Of a stretch of 40,749 bases of DNA, positions 27,951-39,087 are shown in pieces. The DNA lies in contig CAISJI010000076.1 of the NCBI GenBank assembly GCA_903885565.1, positions 1 to 40,749 on the forward strand, written 5' to 3'. The notes below the pieces were generated by a model. It had not been told where the DNA came from. It did not search any database and worked only from the letters and a program-made list of their open reading frames with translations. The position numbers and the translations under genes were made by a program. This stretch comes from an uncultured Planctomycetaceae bacterium (GTDB lineage Bacteria > Planctomycetota > Planctomycetia > Pirellulales > UBA1268). Every line of letters begins with the position of its first letter. The first letter of the stretch is position 1.

Positions 27951-28627
27951 CGATGATTCTCCGGGGAATGAGCGTCGGGGCCATGAATCAAGCGGGAGAC
28001 AAAAACGCCGGCAAGCGCCCCGAGCACCGGGGCCACCAGATAGATCCACATGCTCTCCAGCCGCAGCAAGACCAGCGCCGGGGCGAGCGAGCGGGCTGGA
28101 TTCATCGAGGCTCCGCTGATCGGGCCGGCGAAGAGTGCCTCAAGCCCCACCATCGCCCCGATCGTGATGCCAGCCACCGCCCCCTTCTCCTTCGATCCAT
28201 GCGACACGCTCAAGATCACCACCATCAAGATCAGCGTGAGGATGAATTCCAGCAGAAACGACTGCCCATGACTGCCGGCTGGAATGGTGGCCCCCAGTGT
28301 GAGGCTGGTGGGAAAGAGGAGACGCAGCGTGAGGCTGGCCAGCAGCGCCCCGGCGCACTGGCTACTGATGTAGGGGAGCACGCTGCGCCCCTCCAGCCGG
28401 CCGGCGGCGCAGAAGCCGAGCGTGACAGCCGGGTTGAGATGGCATCCCGACACATCCCCCAGCGTTTGAATCATTGCCAGCACGATCAGCCCGAACGTGA
28501 GGGCCACTCCCACATGCGTCACTGAGCCTGCGGTCAGGTCGTTGATCACCATCGCGCCGGTGCCGGCAAAGACGAGCGCGAAGGTGCCGAAGAGTTCTGC
28601 GGCGAGTTGGCGATATGAGGCTGTCAT
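27947..28627 (-). CDS. Aquaporin (MIP family), AqpS-like, coupled to arsC
   Basis: The 226-residue channel has about six membrane segments and two half-membrane loops with NPA motifs, HLNPAVTLG and SMNPARSLAP. In rhizobia an aquaglyceroporin gene (aqpS) sits beside arsC in an ars operon and lets arsenite leave the cell. The ATGA overlap with arsC here supports the same role (inference). The alternative is a general water or glycerol channel. The ATG at 28627 directly precedes the first TM helix (RQLAAELFGTFALVFAGTG), and the longer frame to 29059 is rejected. Confidence 0.93.
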   Translation of the reverse strand: MTASYRQLAAELFGTFALVFAGTGAMVINDLTAGSVTHVGVALTFGLIVLAMIQTLGDVSGCHLNPAVTLGFCAAGRLEGRSVLPYISSQCAGALLASLTLRLLFPTSLTLGATIPAGSHGQSFLLEFILTLILMVVILSVSHGSKEKGAVAGITIGAMVGLEALFAGPISGASMNPARSLAPALVLLRLESMWIYLVAPVLGALAGVFVSRLIHGPDAHSPENHR

Positions 28628-28751
28628 GAAGCCGGTCACGGTGGTGTGTGGGGGAACCAGTCGGCATAGTGTAGCCCGAACTGAAGGCCCTGCACGGCGG
28701 CCCGAGGTGAACACGATCGCCGCTGCTTCCGCCATGGCGGGGCAGGGCGGA

Positions 28752-29675
28752 TCAGCGTCCGAAATCGAGGTAGTCTTGCATGCTCGGCGCGGGCCCAGCC
28801 CCGGGAAGAGGCGATCCGGAATGCGCCACAAAGCTTCCTTGAGCCTGCCACACAACCGTGCCCAGCGGCAGGAGAATGAGGGCGACCAGCAGCAGCCGCC
28901 GGGGCCAGATATGCCACGCAGACAGCGGCCTGTATTCGGCCAGCCAGCAAAGCAGTGGCGTGGCCCCCAGCAGCAGGCCGTGCAGCGTTGTGAGCGAACC
29001 GAAAAATCTCCCGATGACGAGTATTCCGGCGAGGCAGATCCAGCCGACGCCGACGGCACCAGGCATTCCGGGGCTGGTTGCAGTCTGGATGATCAGTGCC
29101 GCTGCCACGAGCGCTGCCGCCAGCGGGAGGGCGAGTTGGCCGGCGGAGGCATAGCCCGAGAGCATCGTCGTGATGCCGGCAGCGAGGCTGGTGGCGGCCA
29201 GCGCCATGCCGATGGCGGGGCTGGGCCCAAGCTGCTGAAGCCGCATGAGCGACAGCCAGGGGATGAGGATCAGCATTCCCAGAGCCAGCAGATAGAGGAG
29301 GCGTTCCCACCCCGACCAGCCCCCCGCGCCACCCGTCAGATAGACACTCCCCAGCAGCACAAGCGGACCGGCCGCCAGCGCCAGACTGCCGCGGAGGAGC
29401 GCTCCCCGGGCAGGGCTCAGTGACACTCGCGCAAGCCAACTCTCCACCGCCACAGCCAGCGGCACCACCACCAGCAGCAACCGCTCCTGATCGGTGGCCA
29501 GCAGACTGCGGGGATGAAAGCCGAGCATCCAGGCTCCGGCCAGAAACCCGAGCCCCACTGCCAGCGCCCCGCCGGTTACAGCGGCCTCTCGCAGCCGACT
29601 GCAGGCCAGCAGAACCAGCGCCGCCACGGCCCCGGCGGCCGCCATGGCCCAGAGAATGGCAACCGGATCGGGCAT
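28752..29675 (-). CDS. Multi-pass membrane protein of unknown function
   Basis: The 307-residue protein has about eight or nine hydrophobic segments, including AAAGAVAALVLLACS, LLLVVVPLAVAVESWL and LLLVALILLPLGTVVWQ. No family is recognised. The C-terminus is soluble and ends MQDYLDFGR. The ATG at 29675 precedes the first TM helix. It lies between the yceI-like gene (94 bases upstream) and the aquaporin gene (124 bases downstream) on the same strand, so cotranscription is possible but unproven. Confidence 0.65.
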   Translation of the reverse strand: MPDPVAILWAMAAAGAVAALVLLACSRLREAAVTGGALAVGLGFLAGAWMLGFHPRSLLATDQERLLLVVVPLAVAVESWLARVSLSPARGALLRGSLALAAGPLVLLGSVYLTGGAGGWSGWERLLYLLALGMLILIPWLSLMRLQQLGPSPAIGMALAATSLAAGITTMLSGYASAGQLALPLAAALVAAALIIQTATSPGMPGAVGVGWICLAGILVIGRFFGSLTTLHGLLLGATPLLCWLAEYRPLSAWHIWPRRLLLVALILLPLGTVVWQAQGSFVAHSGSPLPGAGPAPSMQDYLDFGR

Positions 29676-29769
29676 CCACAGGCTCCTCAAGCCAAGCGGG
29701 GGAAGGGGCGGCGACAGACGGCCCGGGCGCCACTTGAGCGCACGCGGGCCGGCTGCCACCAGACACCGG

Positions 29770-30330
29770 CTATTTCTTGATCCCCTCGAAGCTGACCGAC
29801 AGTTGCACGTCATCGCCAATCGGGCCGACCATCGTGTTCATGCCAAACTCAGATCGCTTCAGCACCGTGCTGCCGGTGAACCCGGTGCGCTGGACGCCCT
29901 TGGGAAACTCGGCCGAGCCGCCCCCCTTGAGCACGAGCGAAACCGGCTTGGTAACGCCATGCATGCTGAAGTCGCCGGTGACCTCGTAGCCCCCGTCGAC
30001 CGGCTTGACCGCCGTGCTTTTGAACGTGATCTGCGGATGCTGCTTGGCATTGAACCAGTCAGGACTGCGGAGATGATCGTCACGCTGCTTGTTGCCTGAA
30101 TCGATGCTCTCGGTTTGCATCGTCACGGCGAAGGCGCAGTCGGCCGGTTTCGGATCGATCCGAAACGCCCCTTCGACAGCGTTGAATCGGCCCGACGTCC
30201 AGCTCAGGCCCAGATGCTGAATCTTGAAGTCAAACGCCGCATGGGCGGGGTCGAGCGCGTATTCGTCGGCTCGGGCCACCGAGACCAGCCCGAGGGCCAG
30301 CACCATCACACTTGTCATGGCATATCGCAT
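29770..30330 (-). CDS. YceI-family periplasmic protein
   Basis: The 186-residue protein has a signal peptide of about 21 residues ending ARA-DEY. The YceI lipocalin-like domain follows: YALDPAHAAFDFKIQHLGLSW, SGRFNAVEGAFRID, HLRSPDWFNAKQHPQITF, VTGDFSMHGVTKPVSL and RSEFGMNTMVGPIGDDVQL. Family members bind isoprenoid-type lipids such as polyprenyl pyrophosphate. A strong AAAGGAG ribosome site precedes the ATG. It is divergent from the Gfo/Idh/MocA gene. Confidence 0.93.
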   Translation of the reverse strand: MRYAMTSVMVLALGLVSVARADEYALDPAHAAFDFKIQHLGLSWTSGRFNAVEGAFRIDPKPADCAFAVTMQTESIDSGNKQRDDHLRSPDWFNAKQHPQITFKSTAVKPVDGGYEVTGDFSMHGVTKPVSLVLKGGGSAEFPKGVQRTGFTGSTVLKRSEFGMNTMVGPIGDDVQLSVSFEGIKK

Positions 30331-30564
30331 GAAACACTCCTTTGAAAAAACAGAGCGAGCAGAAAACAGGCTCCTCCAAACTTACCAGCGGAGGTCCTCG
30401 CCCCCCAAACGCTGCTGGTGTCGACCGCCCCGTCTTCCCAGCGTCGCCTCCCAGTGAGCGGCAGCTTGACCGGTGGCTGGGACACCGTGACACTGCTCTG
30501 GATGGAGGGATCCGGCACGCTGCCGCCCCCCCCCAAATTTCTCCGCACCACTCCCGAGGCCTCC

Positions 30565-31713
30565 ATGGCACAGCGCCATTCCCCCGGCCACAGCAAGGTT
30601 CGCATCGCCATCGTGGGCCTCGGCTTCGGCGCCGAATTCATTCCGATCCACCAGCGGCATCCCCATGCTGAACTGGTGGCAATCTGCCAGCGGTCGGCCG
30701 CGAAACTGGAGAAGACAGCCGCAGCCTTTGGTATCAAGCGCCGCTATCAGGCATATGCCGATCTGCTCCGCGATCCCGACATCGACGCCGTCCATATCAA
30801 TTCCCCGATTCCCGATCATGCCAGCATGTCGCTGGCGGCACTCGAAGCGGGGAAGCATGTGATGTGCACCGTGCCGATGGCCACGAGCGTGGAAGATTGT
30901 CGGCGGATTGTGGAGCTTTCAGAAAAAACAGGCCTGCGTTACATGATGGCCGAGACGGTCGTCTATGCCCGGGAATTTCTGTTTATCAAACAGATGGCCG
31001 AGCGCGGGGAGCTGGGGCGGATTCAGTTTGTGCAGGCGAGCCATCAGCAGGATATGGATGGCTGGCCCGACTATTGGCCCGGCCTGCCGCCGATGCACTA
31101 TGCCACACACTGCGTGGGGCCTTGCCTGGCGCTTGAGCGCCGGGATGCCGCGGAGGTGAGCTGCTTCGGCTCCGGGCGGATCCGCGCGGAACTGATCGGA
31201 AAATACGGTTCGCCATTTGCGATCGAAAGTGCGCATGTGAAACTGCGCGACAGCGATGTGGTGGCGCGGGTGGTGCGGTCGCTCTTTGACACTGCGCGGC
31301 AATACCGCGAGAGCTTTGATGTCTACGGCTCGACCCGCAGTTTTGAGTGGCAGCTCTGCGAGGGGGAGCAGCCTGTGCTGCATACCGCCAAGGTGCCGGA
31401 GCCAGAGATTCCCCAGGCTGTGGCCGTGCCCGACTTTGCCCATCTGCTGCCGGAGCCGCTCCGCCCCTTCACCACCAGCGGCGTCTACGATGCCGGCGAG
31501 CACCAGCACCTCTCGTTCACGCAAGGGGGTGGCCATGGCGGCAGCCATCCGCATCTGGTTCACGAATTTATCAGTGCCATTGTGGAGGGACGCGATCCCT
31601 ATCCCAACGCCCGCCAGAGTGCCAACTGGACCTGCACCGGCCTGCTGGCGCACGCCTCGGCGCTGGCCGGGGGCGCGATCCAAAAACTTCCTGAATGGAC
31701 ATTCAGCGCATGA
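30565..31713 (+). CDS. Gfo/Idh/MocA-family oxidoreductase lacking the EKP lysine
   Basis: The 382-residue protein begins with a Rossmann fold (VRIAIVGLGFGAEFIPIHQRHP) followed by AVHINSPIPDH and GKHVMCTVPMATS. A C-terminal substrate domain has LVHEFISAIVEGRDPYPNA. In the family the loop normally reads EKP with a catalytic Lys; here it reads TVP. The nucleotide site looks intact, so redox chemistry may use another residue or the protein may be a special subfamily. Many planctomycete paralogues exist; the substrate is unknown. The ATG at 30565 precedes the Rossmann strand and the longer frame to 30418 is rejected. Confidence 0.85.
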   Translation: MAQRHSPGHSKVRIAIVGLGFGAEFIPIHQRHPHAELVAICQRSAAKLEKTAAAFGIKRRYQAYADLLRDPDIDAVHINSPIPDHASMSLAALEAGKHVMCTVPMATSVEDCRRIVELSEKTGLRYMMAETVVYAREFLFIKQMAERGELGRIQFVQASHQQDMDGWPDYWPGLPPMHYATHCVGPCLALERRDAAEVSCFGSGRIRAELIGKYGSPFAIESAHVKLRDSDVVARVVRSLFDTARQYRESFDVYGSTRSFEWQLCEGEQPVLHTAKVPEPEIPQAVAVPDFAHLLPEPLRPFTTSGVYDAGEHQHLSFTQGGGHGGSHPHLVHEFISAIVEGRDPYPNARQSANWTCTGLLAHASALAGGAIQKLPEWTFSA

Positions 31714-31731
31714 GCCGGGCGGGGGATCGAC

Positions 31732-31803
31732 ATGCTGCTTTCGCTGGAGGAGATGCCGGATCTGCTCGCCTATCTGCTCTCCGATCCGGCCGCCGTGCCC
31801 TGA
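31732..31803 (+). pseudogene. Possible remnant of a cytochrome-type C-terminus
   Basis: A 23-codon frame beginning at an ATG reads LLSLEEMPDLLAYLL and ends in TGA. It stays in the same frame as the preceding oxidoreductase, just after its stop. The peptide resembles the last helix of planctomycete heme-binding domains, which often end DLLAYL. It may be a decayed fragment or chance; confidence is low. Confidence 0.2.
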
Positions 31804-31883
31804 TGCTTTGGTGTGCGGTTGAGCGTTACCAGTCATATTCAGGGAGATCTATGCCGATCCTGCGGCGGCGCCCTTCTGACTGG

Positions 31884-32624
31884 TCAGGGATTCATGAGCT
31901 GCTTCACCTGATCATCGCTGAGGGCTTCCTTCCAGATCCGCACATCATCGATGACGCCATCCATGAATTCCCCCGCGCCGGTGCTGCCGATCTGCAGCGT
32001 GCGGCCCGGCTCCATCAGCTTTGGATGCCCCGTGAAAGGGATCGTCTTCTTGCGGTCGCCATCGAGGTAGAGCCGGCATTCCTGGCGGGCATCATCGATC
32101 ACAAATGTGACGAGATACCAGACTTTCAGTTCCAGATCCCCGCCCTGGCTGGTGGTGCCGACGTCGCCTGCATAGAAATTGACCCCCGTCTCGATCCACT
32201 TTTTTCCATCGCCGATGTCGCCGTGCACCTTGTCGGTGTTGACCTTCACATCAAAGAGTTGCGCGCCGCCGGCCCGCGTGCCGACGATGCCGGAGAATGT
32301 TGGCGGTTCGGTGAGCCAGACCCAGGCTGAGACGGTAAACGTGGAAAGCTCGAGGTCGGCAGAGTAGGGGATGCTGATGTGGTCCTGTCGGGACCGCACA
32401 AACAGCCGCCCCGGGCCGATCCGACCGGCATGGGGCACGGCGCCCTGAATTGCGCCTTGATGGGAGCCTGTTGCATCCTTCGCCACAGGCCCCTCGTCGT
32501 CGAGTTTCCAGTGGGCGACCGGCGTGGGCAGCGTCGCTTCGGCGGCACCGGCAGGCATGTTTCCGGCCCCGAGAGAAATCACCAGCAGCAGGCAGAGCAG
32601 AACCGAGAAAAAGCGCATGTGCAT
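31884..32624 (-). CDS. Secreted LamG/concanavalin-like domain protein
   Basis: The 246-residue protein has a signal peptide of about 28 residues (FFSVLLCLLLVISLGAG). One LamG-type jelly-roll domain follows: VAHWKLDDEGPVAKDATGSHQG, FTVSAWVWL, and EFMDGVIDDVRIWKEALSDDQV, the last being the typical ending of this domain. Such domains bind carbohydrate or protein partners and abound in planctomycetes. GGAG lies about ten bases before the ATG at 32624; ATG 32618 is an alternative. It is divergent from the methyltransferase gene. Confidence 0.85.
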   Translation of the reverse strand: MHMRFFSVLLCLLLVISLGAGNMPAGAAEATLPTPVAHWKLDDEGPVAKDATGSHQGAIQGAVPHAGRIGPGRLFVRSRQDHISIPYSADLELSTFTVSAWVWLTEPPTFSGIVGTRAGGAQLFDVKVNTDKVHGDIGDGKKWIETGVNFYAGDVGTTSQGGDLELKVWYLVTFVIDDARQECRLYLDGDRKKTIPFTGHPKLMEPGRTLQIGSTGAGEFMDGVIDDVRIWKEALSDDQVKQLMNP

Positions 32625-32742
32625 CAGCTGAAAGCTCCGGGAGGGAAGGGATCAATGTTCCCACCGGCCGCGACCGGCGCCAAGCAGGAGACTCGGCCGC
32701 ACCGGCGGTTAGAATCTGACCTACCCATCCTGCCGGAATTTC

Positions 32743-33609
32743 ATGGCACACGACTCCACATCATCTCCTGCTCCCGGCTCAGACGCTGTAGCGCCGGCGG
32801 AAACCGCAGAGAGCGCCTACTGGGACGGCGTGGGGACGGAGTGGACGCACACCCGGCCTGATCGGCTGTGGCGTGAATACACCGATCGCCTCCAGATCGC
32901 CCTGCTCGACCGCTGGCTGGAGGCCCCTGATCCTCTTCCCAGCCGAGTGCCACCGACGGCCCTCAAGACCGATCTTTTTGACGAGGTGGCTGGACGAGGA
33001 ATCGTAAGTCATCTCTCCAGCAAAGGATTTTGCACGACCGGCATCGATATCTCTCCTGTGGTCGTGGCCGAAGCTCTGAGGCGGAACCCAGAGCTTCACG
33101 CCCAAGTTGCCGATGTCCGCACACTGCCGTTCGCTGATGCCTCGTTCGACCTGGTCTATTCCGGTTCCACGCTCGATCATTTTGCGTCGGTGGCCGACAT
33201 TGCGCAGGCGATGCAGGAGCTTGTCCGCGTGCTCCGCCCGTCGGGGAGGCTACTGCTCACGCTCGACAATCCGCTCAATCCGCTGGTCTGGCTGCGCAAT
33301 GGCCCGCTTTTGAACCTTCTCCGCCGCTGGGGGATCGTGCCCTATTCTGTCGGCGCCACGCTCGGCCCCAAGCGCTTGGCCGATCTGGTTCGATCGAGCG
33401 GCCTCGAGGTTTTGCAAACCGAGGCCCTTCTCCACTGTCCGCGGGTGCTCGCCGTCTGGAGGGCGGGGCGGCTGGAGGGGCGGGCGGCAGCCGCGCAGGA
33501 GCGGTTTCTCGCGTCCCTTGCGCGCTGGGAGTGCCTCAAGCAATGGCCGTCGCGCTTTGTGACCGGCCACTTCACAGCCATTCTCGCCGGCAAGCGTGAA
33601 GAACAATGA
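32743..33609 (+). CDS. Class I SAM-dependent methyltransferase
   Basis: The 288-residue protein has a Rossmann methyltransferase fold. Motif I reads LKTDLFDEVAGRGI, a variant of the usual DxGxGxG. Then come TGIDISPVVV (acidic ribose contact), DVRTLPFADASFDLVYSGSTLDHF and ELVRVLRPSGRLLLTLDNPLNPL. The substrate is unknown. The last four bases overlap the next gene as ATGA, so the two proteins probably act together. The start codon has no good ribosome site. Confidence 0.83.
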   Translation: MAHDSTSSPAPGSDAVAPAETAESAYWDGVGTEWTHTRPDRLWREYTDRLQIALLDRWLEAPDPLPSRVPPTALKTDLFDEVAGRGIVSHLSSKGFCTTGIDISPVVVAEALRRNPELHAQVADVRTLPFADASFDLVYSGSTLDHFASVADIAQAMQELVRVLRPSGRLLLTLDNPLNPLVWLRNGPLLNLLRRWGIVPYSVGATLGPKRLADLVRSSGLEVLQTEALLHCPRVLAVWRAGRLEGRAAAAQERFLASLARWECLKQWPSRFVTGHFTAILAGKREEQ

Positions 33610-34022
33610 TCCGCGATGCAGCCCTTACCTGGCACCTGCTGCAGGAAGCTCTCCACGGCCGGGCCTTTGACTCGCTCGAATTGCCCGGTGGACGCCGTCT
33701 GCTCTGGCCATACTTCCATGTCATGCTGGGGAGCGAACGGGAGGTTGTGCAGTGGCAGGTGCGCCAAACGAGCAGCGTCGATATCGTTGTCAGCGTCGTG
33801 CTGCGTGGGGGCACCGCGGCCTCGCTGGAACGCATCCGTGCCCGAGTCCAGGAGAGGCTTCCACCTGAGGTGCGCGTCGTGGTGGACTCGGTCGCATCGA
33901 TTCCGCCCGAGGCCAACGGCAAGCGACACCTCGTCGTTTCCTTCTCCAGGAATGATCGCCGAGATTCCCTCAGCCACCGGCACAACGTGTCGGTGAATGT
34001 GGAGGACCATCCGCTCTTATGA
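33606..34022 (+). CDS. Orphan C-terminal domain resembling phenylacetate-CoA ligase family
   Basis: The 138-residue protein matches only the C-terminal part of PaaK/CapK-type AMP-forming ligases by pattern: FDSLELPGGRRLLWPYF, EREVVQWQVRQTSSVDIVV, VDSVASIPPEANGKRHLVVS. The adenylation core with its ATP-binding motifs is absent, and nothing upstream in frame supplies it, since the methyltransferase occupies that DNA. It starts by ATGA overlap with the methyltransferase. It may be a split enzyme, a decayed ligase or an adapted small partner. Family similarity is a judgement from motifs. Confidence 0.55.
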   Translation: MIRDAALTWHLLQEALHGRAFDSLELPGGRRLLWPYFHVMLGSEREVVQWQVRQTSSVDIVVSVVLRGGTAASLERIRARVQERLPPEVRVVVDSVASIPPEANGKRHLVVSFSRNDRRDSLSHRHNVSVNVEDHPLL

Positions 34023-34295
34023 GCGCACAACGCGCGGTGCGAATTGAGCGGATGCACTTTCAGAAATGCCTGCTGAGCGTCGGCGGCCGATACCGCTGGG
34101 TGTTCGCGGAACAATTCTGCGGATTTACCCGGCACCCGCTCCTAAGTTGAAGCGACCCGAGATGAGGAGGTCGCCTGCCGTTCTTGGCAGAATCGATTTC
34201 CCCGGGAGTCTGCCATCCCCGATACTGTTCAAATGGGGCGGGCAGCCTGGCAGATGTGTCGTGGATGAGCCTTGCGGTTATGGCAATGGGAGTAA

Positions 34296-36497
<2,202 letters not shown>

Positions 36498-36543
36498 GTT
36501 CTGCGTTGGAAGGTAGCGGCGACGGCTCCTTGACTGAAGCGGA

Positions 36544-38043
36544 TCAACGCTTCGGGAGCACCGGAATCTCCCTCGACAGGCCGTCATCGATGTTGTTCTC
36601 CGGGACGAGAAAAGTTTTGCCCTGAAAGCCGAGGTAGTCGACTTGGCATTTCAGCCATTCGCTCATCTTCTGCTGCTGTGCATAGGCGAGGAGACGGGCC
36701 TTGAGTTCCGCCACGATCTCGGGATGCTCCGTCGCTCCATTTCGCGTTTCGCCAGGATCATTGACGACGTCGTAGAGTTCGATCCTTTCCGGCAGGAGGG
36801 CGATCTGAATCAGCTTCCAATTCCGCTTGCGGATCGCCCCGCGAAAGATCTCCACATTGATGAGGATCTCCTCGTGGGGGGAGGGCTTTCCGGATGCGAG
36901 CGTGGGGAACGCGTCCTTCCCGTCGAACGGTTTGTCGGGGCTGCCCGAGCCGCCAACAAGGGCCAGCAGCGTCGGCATGATGTCGACATGGTGGAGGGGT
37001 TCGTTGACGACGGCCGGGGCGAGCCGGCCGGGCCAGTTGAAAAACGCCGGCACCCGCACGCCCCCCTCATGCAGCCCCGCCTTGCCCCCCTTGAATGGCG
37101 CGTTCGAAGCGGGGGGCTTCGATTCAAGCGCGAGGCCGCCGCTCGCCTCGCGTTCCGCCGGTGAGCGGGCGCCGGTGGCAAAGAGGGCATTGGTGGCGCC
37201 GCCATTATCGGAGGTGAAGAAGATGAGTGTGTTGTCGCGCATCCCTTTTTTCTCAAGCGCCGCGACCACTCTCCCGATCTGCGTGTCGAGTCCGCTGATC
37301 ATCGCCGCATACGTGCGCTTGTTGGCGTCGGGAAAGAGATCCTTGTAGGCGTCGATCTCCTCCTGCGGGCACTGATATGGGGCATGGGGGGCGAGCGAGG
37401 CGAAGGTGAGGAACAGGGGCTGCGAGGTGTCGTGGGTCTCGATCAGGCTGACTGCCTCGTCGCCGATCTGCCGGGTGTAGTAGCCCTCCTCCTTGAGGAA
37501 TGTGCCGTTGCGCTGCCAGTCGATAATCCCCCCGCGTTCCTTCGTGAAGTAATCGACCTCCCCCACGACGTTGCCGTAGAAGTGATCGAAGCCGCGATTC
37601 TGCGGCCAGAATCTCTCGTGCGCGTGCCCGAGATGCCACTTCCCCACCAGCGCCGTGCGGTAACCGACTTCCTTGAGCGCCTGAGGGAGTGTTTTTTCAT
37701 CAGTCGGCAGGCCGTAGGTGTGGCTCGGGAAGATAACGAGCGTCTGCAGACCTTGCCGCATCGGGTAGCGGCCGGTCATCAGGGCAGCGCGGGCCGGGGT
37801 GCAGACTGGCAAACCGTAATACGACTCGAGCCGAACGCCGGCCCTGGCCAGGCTGTCGATATGCGGAGTCTTGATGCTGCTGCCGCGGTAGCCCAGATCG
37901 GCGTTGCCGAGATCGTCGGCGACGATGATGACGATGTTCGGCTTTGCATTGGCCGGGGGAGCGGCCAGACCCGTTCCGGCATCCCTGAAAGTGCAGGCGA
38001 TGGCCAGCAGGAGGGCCAAGCCGACTGCGGCATTTCGACTCAT
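36544..38043 (-). CDS. Exported sulfatase, formylglycine type
   Basis: The 499-residue protein hydrolyses sulfate esters. It has an N-terminal signal-like segment (about 5-27), metal-binding DD near residues 43-44 (IIVADDLGNADLGY), and the formylglycine site CTPARAALMTGR with Cys81. Further landmarks are the catalytic GKWHLGH and the metal ligands DN in FFTSDNGG followed by GGKAGLHEGGVRVP. Planctomycetes typically encode very many such enzymes for marine polysaccharides. AAAGGA lies about ten bases before the ATG at 38043. The longer frame to 38352 is Arg-rich and rejected. Confidence 0.94.
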   Translation of the reverse strand: MSRNAAVGLALLLAIACTFRDAGTGLAAPPANAKPNIVIIVADDLGNADLGYRGSSIKTPHIDSLARAGVRLESYYGLPVCTPARAALMTGRYPMRQGLQTLVIFPSHTYGLPTDEKTLPQALKEVGYRTALVGKWHLGHAHERFWPQNRGFDHFYGNVVGEVDYFTKERGGIIDWQRNGTFLKEEGYYTRQIGDEAVSLIETHDTSQPLFLTFASLAPHAPYQCPQEEIDAYKDLFPDANKRTYAAMISGLDTQIGRVVAALEKKGMRDNTLIFFTSDNGGATNALFATGARSPAEREASGGLALESKPPASNAPFKGGKAGLHEGGVRVPAFFNWPGRLAPAVVNEPLHHVDIMPTLLALVGGSGSPDKPFDGKDAFPTLASGKPSPHEEILINVEIFRGAIRKRNWKLIQIALLPERIELYDVVNDPGETRNGATEHPEIVAELKARLLAYAQQQKMSEWLKCQVDYLGFQGKTFLVPENNIDDGLSREIPVLPKR

Positions 38044-38460
38044 GCGATGTCCTTTGATATCTCGTGGCGTTTGATCAGAGTGATCGGAATGACAGACGAT
38101 ACACCGGCGGCAAAGCACAGGTCGAAGGGAACCACGGTCGGGAAGCCTTCTGGTGAGATATCTGTCCCGAGCGGGGGCCGAAATCTGGCATAACCGAACC
38201 CCCAGACACTTCCCCGATCTACTCGGGCCCGCTGGGAAAGCTGTCGTGGTGGCAACGGCAATTGTGATCGCGGTGCTCCGCTGGCAGGAGCGGGCCGCTC
38301 TTGGCCGCAACCGTCCTGTCCACTGATCCTGTGGGCTGCGGGGCGATCGCACCGCTTTTCGCAGTGGGACACGATCATTTTTCGTATTTCCTCAGGGGGG
38401 TGAAATCGGCTATTCAATCGTGCCCATAAGGGGGCGGAACGCTTAACAAGGAGGTGGATA
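38044..38460. other. Divergent intergenic region between sulfatase and glycine-zipper gene
   Basis: No gene is supportable. It must carry both divergent promoters. An eight-base inverted repeat, GATATCTC and GAGATATC, about 100 bases apart near the sulfatase start, is the only structure noted. AAGGAGGTG just before 38461 is an excellent ribosome site. Confidence 0.5.
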
Positions 38461-39003
38461 ATGAACAGGATTCTCACGAACAGCTCTGTACACATGCTCG
38501 CCGCGGTGGCTGGTGTCTGGATGGGAGTGGCGGCAACGAGTGTGCAGGCCGCTCCGCCGTCGCTCAGCGCCAATCCGGGCATGCATGCGATCTTTCCGGC
38601 GCGGGGGCAGAGCCCCGACCAGCAGAGGCTCGATGAATCGGCCTCCTATGACTGGGCGACCCAGCAAACCAGATGGGATCCCTATCAGGCGCGAACACAG
38701 CTTGAGCAGCAGATGCAGGCTGCGGGGCAGACTGCCGGAGGTGCGCGGGGGGGGGCATTGAAGGGTGCAGCAGGGGGCGCGCTTGTGGGCGTGGCCGTCG
38801 GCGCCATTGCCGGCGATGCGGGCAAGGGGGCGGCGATCGGTTCGACCGCAGCAGGCCTCACCGGCGGCATGCGGTCGCGGCGGACGATGAAAGCGGCTGA
38901 GAGCACGTCTGACGCGGCCGTGGCGGCCTACCAGCAGCAGTTTTCGCTGTGGGACAGAAACTTCATGGCGGCCATGGAGGCCAAGGGCTACACGGTGCGA
39001 TAA
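38461..39003 (+). CDS. Exported glycine-zipper protein
   Basis: The 180-residue protein has a signal peptide of about 30 residues (MLAAVAGVWMGVAATSVQA). A Gln-rich helical stretch (about 70-90) precedes a glycine-zipper segment, about 92-135, including GGALKGAAGGALVGVAVGAI and GAAIGSTAAGLTGG. Such zippers form membrane-inserted or oligomeric helices in outer-membrane-associated proteins. No lipobox Cys is present. The ribosome site AAGGAGGTG is near-perfect, suggesting high expression. Confidence 0.8.
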   Translation: MNRILTNSSVHMLAAVAGVWMGVAATSVQAAPPSLSANPGMHAIFPARGQSPDQQRLDESASYDWATQQTRWDPYQARTQLEQQMQAAGQTAGGARGGALKGAAGGALVGVAVGAIAGDAGKGAAIGSTAAGLTGGMRSRRTMKAAESTSDAAVAAYQQQFSLWDRNFMAAMEAKGYTVR

Positions 39004-39087
39004 GGCCCAAGGTGTGCCCCGGAACTCAGTCCGAATCCCGTTTTTCTCACGAACGAACCGAACATCTGTTTTCAAGGAAGTGAACCT

